DNA from: Ailanthus altissimus
Lineage: Eukaryota > Streptophyta > Magnoliopsida > Sapindales > Simaroubaceae
Length of the DNA: 64,000 nucleotides
Direction: 5' to 3'
NCBI GenBank assembly: GCA_946807835.1
Contig: CAMPEX010000001.1
Span: 3,053,001 to 3,117,000, forward strand
Shown here in pieces: positions 57,640 to 64,000 of this stretch. Numbering within the stretch: the first letter of the stretch is position 1; the number at the start of each line of letters is the position of its first letter. Made by a program: the position numbers and the translations under genes. The notes beneath the pieces were generated by a model. That model saw only the letters and a program-made list of their open reading frames with translations, did not search any database and was not told the DNA's origin.

Positions 57640-57780
57640 ATTGGCGTGCTAGCGGCACTTGGGCACTGCCTTTTAGCACCTAGGTGCCAAGTATTCTGCC
57701 ATTGGAAGCTCAATTTGGCGCTTGGGTGCCACTTTTCGATGCCTAGATGCCAAAACTTGGGTACTTTTGAAGAATAGGCT
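57640..57780. repeat. GC-rich palindrome cluster upstream of LTR TATA box
   Basis: It includes the perfect palindrome GCACCTAGGTGC (57676-57687) and further GGCGCTTGGGTGCCAC and GATGCCTAGATGCCA words. Relative to the minus-strand LTR it is upstream of the TATA box at 57585-57591. Confidence 0.7.
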
Positions 57781-57997
57781 CTATTGTTTGGGACCCATGC
57801 GTAGATTTTTGTTCACTAGCACTATAGCACATTTGGTTTTTGTGCCTTGTTTTCTTTGAATTTTCATTCCAAATTGCTCTATCAACTTGAAATCTACAAA
57901 ATGTCATTAATACACATAAAAAATCACATATTCACATTCAAATGAGCTATTATCAAATTAAGAGGGGTAAAAAATCATATATAAAATGCACTTATCA

Positions 57998-58374
57998 AAC
58001 TCTCCCAAACTTAAATACTTGTTCGTCCTCGAGTAAGGAACCACACTCACAATTAAAATCTATAATTAAAAATAAACTTTAAAAAGACAAAAAAAACATT
58101 TTTAGGTGAATAATTAGCAAATTGTCTCAAAAATGTCTTATGACTACCAATCTCAAGAAAAGTCGGAGCATCAAAATAGTTCAATATATTAATCAAATAC
58201 TTATTCTACCCCACAAGTGACCTAATTGGTGCATATGTGCATAGCTAGAATCATTAGTCACATGAACTCGGATTAGTTTATGAACACAAGACAATGAAAT
58301 GGTATCTATGAGTTTTTACTCAATTAACACTCCATAGGTTTTGTTTCTGCATTACTCTTTGCTAATGTAGGCAC
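57998..58374 (-). other. Polypurine tract and 3' end of the Athila-like element
   Basis: The minus strand reads CTTACTCGAGGACGAACAAG and then AAGTTTGGGAGAGT next to the LTR. This pattern is common at the 3' end of plant Athila/Tat elements. The remaining 300 bases are non-coding and continue at 60268 after the inserted solo LTR. Confidence 0.68.
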
Positions 58375-60267
58375 TGATAAAAGTAAATTATATCTATTAT
58401 TTCTACTTCCTTAACTTGGTTAATTACTCATCTTAATAAGAATATTAGGCTTTTTATTTATTTTATTATTATTTTATAGGTTTATAGTCAATGGAGTAAA
58501 TGGAGATGAAAATCTAAAGAAAATATAACGAAACATCAAATTTGCTATAGTAAAGATTAAAGTGATTGTGAACAGTATACATGAATAATGATTTTGCTAC
58601 AGTAAAATCGCTTTAGTGGTGTACAGTATTTGCCTTAGTGAAAATTCTAACATCTTAAGAGCCTTAGCGCTCAAAATATTATGGTACAACACCACATTAA
58701 CAATTATGTGAATAGTACTATGAATATGTAGGTGAATAGTACCACATGAATTGTCCTTCCACAAAAAAATAAAAAGGAAAATCCTAATTTGACTTATATT
58801 TTATATTTTACCCTAATTTGAAGAAATAAACCTATAAGTAATAGACCAAAAATCCTATTTCAATATTTAAGAAGAGAAATAGGATAAAAAAGAGAGAATA
58901 TTAAACTGATTTCAACCTTAATTTTGATCACTAATTTATTAAGAACATTAAAATAAAGCTTGTATTAGTTTAATTGTTACTTAGAAATATTCATGCTTAA
59001 GAAGTACACCACAGTCTCAAGGACCAACACTCTAGAACTTACTTGATTACTATTTGATACAAAATCCTAAAAAACACATGAATAGGGTAATGATATTAGG
59101 CCATCTTTAGTCCACTTGAGCCTTTCTAGCCTACTTTGAATATTTATTTATCTCTAGTTGCCTCGTTTTGAGCCTAAATAGCCTTTCTAGCCTACCTTGG
59201 ATAAATATTTATTCCTAGCCCCAATGCGCAAAATATTTTGCTACAGCGCCACATGAACAATTTGTGTGAATAGTACATGTGAACAGTAAATGTGAAGAAA
59301 AAAGTCTTAGTCTAACTTATATTTGATTAGTACTTGAAGACATAAACATATAAATAAACGACCAAAAAGGCTAATTCAACAATTAATAAGAGAAAGAGAA
59401 GAAAGAAAGGAGAGAATGAGCAATTTTTGGAGAATTAAGAAGATTAGAAGATTGAAGACTGCAGCAAAATTAGTTTTATCTCTTTAAATCTTATTCTTTC
59501 TAGTTTTTCTATGATTTTTGTGATCTTATTTTTGATAAGCTCTAGAACTCTTTATTTCACAATATAAATTTATTTTCTAAGGTTATTACTTGAATTCAAT
59601 ATGTGTGCTTAATTGTTGGATTTATTTAATATTTATTTGAATTCAATTCTTTATTATTCAAATTATTTGTTCTTAATACTTTATTATATCTTATCAATAT
59701 TGTGATTGATTTAGTAATACTTTGATAAACTCAAGAGAGGTATCATTGTATTTAGATCTAGAAAATTTAATGCATGATTGTAGAGTAATATTTTCAAGTT
59801 CCAATTTAAGATAGATATATACCTAATTGACATGTATGATCAATAAGACTTGTTCTTAATGAATCTTAATTTATTACAATTACCATAGAGATTAGGTATT
59901 AGGTAAATTGAGATACATTAATGTCTTCACCAATACTAAGAATATAAGGACATTAAATATTAAAGGATTAAATATTTAGAAAATATAATGAAGGATAGTA
60001 ATTAACCCTAGGTTTTCTCTATCTTGCTATCTTCTTGATTAATTTGAGTTGCATTATTTAATTTTCTGCATTTTTAGTTAGTTTATTTAATTAATTATAA
60101 CTAAAGATTAGATTTTCTGGATAATTACATGAAAGATACAATTTTAGTACTCGGTAGAAAATAAAAATTATCCCTGTGCGTTTGACATCTGACTTAAAAG
60201 TCCCTTTATTACTTTTTATGATAGCGTATACTTGCAATTAGTTTTGTGCTATAGAAATACCACAACT
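58375..60267 (+). mobile_element. Solo LTR in the Athila-like 3' region
   Basis: A perfect 5-bp duplication, ggcac, lies at 58370-58374 and 60268-60272. The start is TGATAAAAGTAAATT. The last bases (ACCACAACT) are a decayed form of the GCATCA end of the relative at 34348-35796, so the exact 3' edge could be off by a few bases. No primer site or polypurine tract adjoins it. It contains repeated GTGAACAGTA, GTGAATAGTA and GCTACAGTA words at 58570-58740 and 59230-59300. Confidence 0.78.
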
Positions 60268-61253
60268 GGCACATAAATAATCAAGGATCAAATAAGGTTT
60301 TATCTATCTTATAATGTATGGTTAAGGTGAGGGTAGGATAAAATGGATCGATTTTGGCTCAACTTATACCATAAACACACATTTCTCTAGAGATTACTCA
60401 AACCGAATCATTTATCTTCTACCCAATTTCGCCTAAAACTTATTTCTTCCATTCCTTTGCTATTTTAATATTCACTTTTTTCAAAGTTAGGGGTATAACA
60501 AACTCAATCTTCATTCAATTTTCGTCTTTTTTTTGGGTTTTTTTTTATTACATTTTCAATCCACTATACTCCAAACTTAAGTTTTTACAACTTTGAATAA
60601 CCAAACCCATAACTCCTTTTATGACTTTTTCACTTTTAATAATCCATAGCTTACATAACTCTCTAAAATTAGTGCTATGCTCATTGTGTGATGGGTATTA
60701 AGAAAGACGATTAAAATAAAGGTTCAAGTATTAGTGTGTTTCGTAAAGAAAAATGATTATTAGGCTCAACAGGTGTAACTAGTTGTAAAAATATAAAATG
60801 GATGGCTTGAATGGCTTAATCGATCCAAAGATGGTCTAAAATCATTTCCTAAATTATGTATGCCCTAGGATTTCACCTTAAATAATACTCAGACATGTTC
60901 TAGCATGTTTTCAAGACCCTAAGTATTCTTTTCATACATAAATGTTTTCTAAGTAAGCATAATAACTAGATGATCCTAACTATGTTCTTAATAAATCAAG
61001 CGGCCACAATATAGAATCAAACTTGTCTTAGATTACTAGGCAAACAATTACAATATTTATTTTTTCTAAAAGGGAGTAGCATTTTAAATCATGTTTCTAT
61101 TTTATATCATTGACTACTAATCATTCAATCAACCTACAACTAATGAAAAAAATAAAAAATAAAAAATTGCATGCAAAATAAAACAACTAAAAACAATAGT
61201 CATAAAGAGCAAGTATGATCAAACATAGTAAATAAACACCGAATAGTATTTTT
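60268..61253 (-). other. 3' untranslated region of the Athila-like element
   Basis: There is no coding signal on either strand. It continues the 3' region cut at 58374. It includes a homopolymer-rich part (60520-60560) and ends at the G-rich tract near 61254. Confidence 0.55.
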
Positions 61254-61870
61254 CTCCCCCAAACTTAAAATTGACGTTGTCCATAATGAAAAAAATAAGA
61301 GTGAGTAAAAGAGACTTCCCTTGCAGATGATGGCTTCAAGCGACAGTGCTCAAATCATGAGGCCGAAGGTGTTGCTTGAGTTAGTGTCCAAAATCCTAAA
61401 TTTGCTTCACTTTTGTTTTGAGCTCCGTTGGGCTGTACTTTGTTGGCTTTACTTCTGCTCATTTTTTTCATGCTTTATGAGGAGCCCCTAAGAAGCACTT
61501 GATTTAATGCCTTTAGCTTGACGTCTTTCAGATTCATAGAGGATCAAATCACACTTTAGAAGCATTTTGCCTATGGAACACTCCTCCTGTTGTGGTGCTT
61601 TGGTGTGTACTCAATAGCATTGTCAATCTCTTTCCTTGATTTCCAAAGCTTTATAAGATGATTGTTAAGGAGTGGAACCAACTTTCTTGTTTTGAGCTTT
61701 TCCGAAAAGAGTTTTAACCTTAATCAGAAGAAAGAACCTTGGTGGCTAGTATTTGATTTCTTTTCTATGATGATCTTTCCATGACTTATATTTTTCTTTG
61801 TTCGGTGCAACATTACCTTGTTATGAACATAGGGTTGGATTGTATTTATCTCATTTCAAGATAAGGCTTG
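61254..61870 (-). pseudogene. G-rich tract and degraded polyprotein end
   Basis: The minus strand at 61254-61290 reads GACAACGTCAATTTTAAGTT followed by TGGGGGAG, a sequence type found just after pol in Athila-like elements. Between it and the protease, translation yields only fragments. A KALNQVLL-like block near 61500-61530 may be the last part of the polyprotein. RT and integrase motifs are not found. Confidence 0.4.
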
Positions 61871-62239
61871 TTATTTTCCATTCGGATCCAAGTTGTCAAT
61901 CCTTAAACATTCTTTGGAGTTGTTTGGCAACTTTAATTCCTTAAAGACCTTAAATGTTACCTCTTCATCTTGCACTTTTATTTTCATCTCTCCCTTTCCC
62001 ATATCAATGAAAACTCTCCCGGTAGCTAAAAATGGTCTCCTAAGAATACTAGGAATATTCCTATCTTTTTCCATGTCTAGAATTACAAAATCCACTGATT
62101 TGATAAATTTGCCTACTTTGACCAACACATCTTCAATAATACCCCATGAATAAGTTATAGATCTATCCATCATTTGCAAAGAAATTTTAGCAAACTGCAC
62201 CTCACCAAGGCCCAAATTTTGGAAGATGGATAGAGGCAT
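61871..62239 (-). pseudogene. Athila-like protease
   Basis: A 122-residue open stretch reads MPLSIFQNLGLGEVQFAKIS, SWGIIEDVLVKVGKFIKSVD, FVILDMEKDRNIPSILRRPF, LATGRVFIDMGKGEMKIKVQ. This is the retropepsin part of Athila polyproteins after the active site. The G-R-P-F flap-like motif appears as R-R-P-F. The active aspartate should lie just upstream (62240-62360), where the frame is broken. Confidence 0.82.
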
Positions 62240-63456
62240 TAGGTTTATACTTACTTTAAGATCACATAAGGCGCCTTTTCAAAAGTAGACTCCCCAATAA
62301 TGTAAGGATGGTGAAACTATTTGGATCCTTCACCTTTTAAGGCAACTTCTATTAAAGGGTTACACTACACTCTGTTACTTAGTTTCATGGTCTTATAATC
62401 CTCTAAACTCATCTTCTTTAACATCACATCTTTCATGAACTTCACATAATTTGGAATTTGCTGAAAAGCTTTCGCAAAAGAGATGTATATATGAATCTTC
62501 TTAAAAACTTCAAGGAATTTAGAAAATTGGGCATTTAACTTCTTTTTGTAGAAGTGTTGAGGATATGGCAATGATGGAGTAATGATAAAAGGGTTGTTCG
62601 AAAAGGAAATAGAGTTGGCTTTATAATTCACCTCAGATGGTTCAACAACAACTTCTTTTTCATTACTCTTAATCACATTTTTCTTTGGAGCTTCAATTTC
62701 TTTACCACTCCTAAGAGTGATAGCTTTACATTGCTCCCTCAGGATAGCCTTATTGTCACTTGTGAACTTTTCTGAAGATTAATCTTTGATTGTATTGGCA
62801 AGTTGGCCAACTTGCACCTCTAGTGACATTAATGAAGCATTAATGTGAGTGCAATGTGTCTCAATATTATCAAGGCAAGCCTTATCCTTGTTGAACCTAT
62901 CTCCTTTGTCTCAATAATAAAAGTACCCCAAAAGGTCCTTCAAAGAAGGATTCTTCTTGGCCACTTGATAATTAAATCCCAGTAGAGATTGCAAAGTATT
63001 TCTTGGATTGCCATAGAAGAAATTTTCATGATTTTAGAGCTCGGGATATTAATGTGTAGGTAAGTTGTTACCTTGATTATTGATGTTTTGGTTGTTGGCA
63101 TATTGGACTTGTTACAGATAACTTTCTTCATTAGAAACATTTGCAACTATCATAAGATCATTACTTGTTAAAGCCTCTCTAGCATTAAGTGCAGAAATTT
63201 ATTTCGCCAAGGTTAAAACTTGAGCTGAAAGTGTAACAATAAGGTCAACTTCATGTACTCTAGTGACATTCCTTATAATGGACATCTCATTAGGCTATTA
63301 GTAATTGTTGCACGCCATTTCCATCAATAAAATATGAACTTCTTCCATATTTTTTTACTATAAAGTACCACCCGCTGTCGTATCTACAATAGTTCTTGTT
63401 TGTCCATTTAACTTAGTGTAGAAGATTTGTATTTGAAATTAATCTTGGCATCCATG
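62240..63456 (-). pseudogene. Athila-like gag C-terminal half
   Basis: The clear block is at 62365-62676: PYPQHFYKKKLNAQFSKFLE, VFKKIHIYISFAKAFQQIPN, YVKFMKDVMLKKMSLEDY, the conserved region between gag and protease in Athila. Further upstream (62680-63456) the frames are broken, with remnants of the Gln/Asn-rich middle part (around 62940-63146). There is no intact zinc knuckle. Confidence 0.75.
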
Positions 63457-63939
63457 TTATAGGCACTTTCGGATAAGGTCCTTGAGATGCTCCCAAGCTT
63501 CATAGAAAGGCTCGAAATCCAATTGCCTAAATTGTGTTATTTTTCCTTGAAGTTGTGAAGTGTTAGATGATAGAAAGAATTTGGTGAAGAATCTTTGGGC
63601 AAGCTCCTCCCATATTGTAATACTTCCTAAGCAAAGATTAAAGCCATCCCTTGCCTTATTCCTAAGAGAGAATAGGAATAAACATAGACGAATAGCATCC
63701 TTTATGACTTTATTTATTATCATAAACCTCTAAAAATATAGCAAGATAAACATTTGGATCCCCACTTGGAATCCTCCATATTGATTTTGTTGCATCATAT
63801 TAATAAGGTTCAGCTTCAATTTAACATTGTTAGCTTGAACCCTTTAATGTTGAATCACCGAATAGTTCTCATTAACCACAGGCTTGAAATAGTCACGCGA
63901 TCCCCGTAGTTGTTGGTTGTTGTTGCCTTTATCGGCCAT
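63457..63939 (-). pseudogene. Athila-like gag N-terminal half
   Basis: The minus-strand ATG at 63939 starts MADKGNNNQQLRGSRDYFKP. It continues, with stops, through NNVKLKLNLINMMQQNQYGG to DAIRLCLFLFSLRNKARDGF, SITIWEELAQRFFTKFF and FEPFYEAWEHLKDLIRKC (63457-63723). This is the retrotransposon gag domain. An open frame extends upstream past this ATG (LILRKLKRER...), so the true start may lie outside the window. Confidence 0.82.
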
Positions 63940-64000
63940 AGCTTGAGTTTGATCTCCCCTTTCTCTCTTAAGCTTTCGTAAAATGAGCTCAACTTCCTGA

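Larger units (their letters stand above)
56525..57997 (-). mobile_element. 3' LTR of the Athila-like element
   Basis: On the minus strand it starts TGATAAGTGCATTTT right after the polypurine tract and ends ...TTTCGCGAACA at 56525. The end carries the block GTGCACTTACAATAATAATTCGCG. A TATA box (minus strand, 57585-57591) sits 50 bases downstream of a GC-rich palindrome cluster. A minisatellite lies at 57357-57460. Confidence 0.8.
56525..64000 (-). mobile_element. Athila-like Ty3/gypsy element, pol mostly missing
   Basis: On the minus strand the element enters from beyond the window with gag (from about 63939) and protease (61871-62239). It passes degraded sequence and a G-rich tract (61250-61290), a long 3' untranslated region, and a second polypurine tract (AAGTTTGGGAGAGT, 57998-58012), then ends in the 3' LTR 56525-57997. 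RT, RNase H and the integrase core are absent. A plus-strand solo LTR (58375-60267) is inserted in the 3' region. The element lies inside the Tat-like element; the outer flank is atcct. Confidence 0.8.

Overview
The window is AT-rich plant nuclear DNA, most likely from a eudicot, made almost entirely of transposable elements. I recognise no intact host gene, tRNA gene or rRNA gene. The plant origin rests on the repeat families seen: chromovirus-type Ty3/gypsy elements (Tekay/Del-like and CRM-like) primed by initiator tRNA-Met, Athila- and Tat-like gypsy elements, Ty1/copia elements with long LTRs, and an L1-type LINE with a plant ORF1. I cannot name the species. Most coding stretches are decayed, and many of the changes that can be judged are C-to-T or G-to-A, as expected for methylated, silenced repeats.

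Layout. 1-1838 is a copia-type LTR that cuts into a Tekay-like gypsy element on the minus strand (1839-6472). That element sits inside a second minus-strand chromovirus (6473-9382). From 9383 to 15475 is a copia-type LTR split by a 4.5-kb Tekay-like solo LTR (9954-14476), which itself holds two smaller insertions. From 15476 to 32786 is a nested copia complex. It has three long LTRs in the same direction (a, b, c) joined by two short internal regions, so the middle LTR serves both sides. LTR b contains LTR H2, and H2 contains the oppositely oriented LTR H1; both steps have clear target duplications. The complex abuts the gag-protease end of another copia element (31112-32786).

33340-34340 is a decayed LINE ORF1, followed by a probable solo LTR (34348-35796). 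A minus-strand chromovirus without its reverse-transcriptase palm follows (35797-40984), then a plus-strand relative (41772-42827), a 291-bp tandem duplication and an RNase H pseudogene (43264-43827). 43828-50018 is the youngest element: a nearly complete plus-strand CRM-like element whose LTRs differ at about 1.6% of sites and whose gag-pol frame has only two stop codons. 50019-52540 holds two copia-type LTR halves facing each other. 53457-56524 is a Tat-like element, broken by a minus-strand Athila-like element (56525 to past the window end) that keeps gag and protease, lacks most of pol, and carries another solo LTR (58375-60267).

No host pathway is visible. The useful content is the order of insertions, recombination between LTRs, and shared promoter architecture: in several unrelated LTR families GC-rich near-palindromes sit just upstream of the TATA box, and the CRM-like LTR carries five TGGGCY motifs there.
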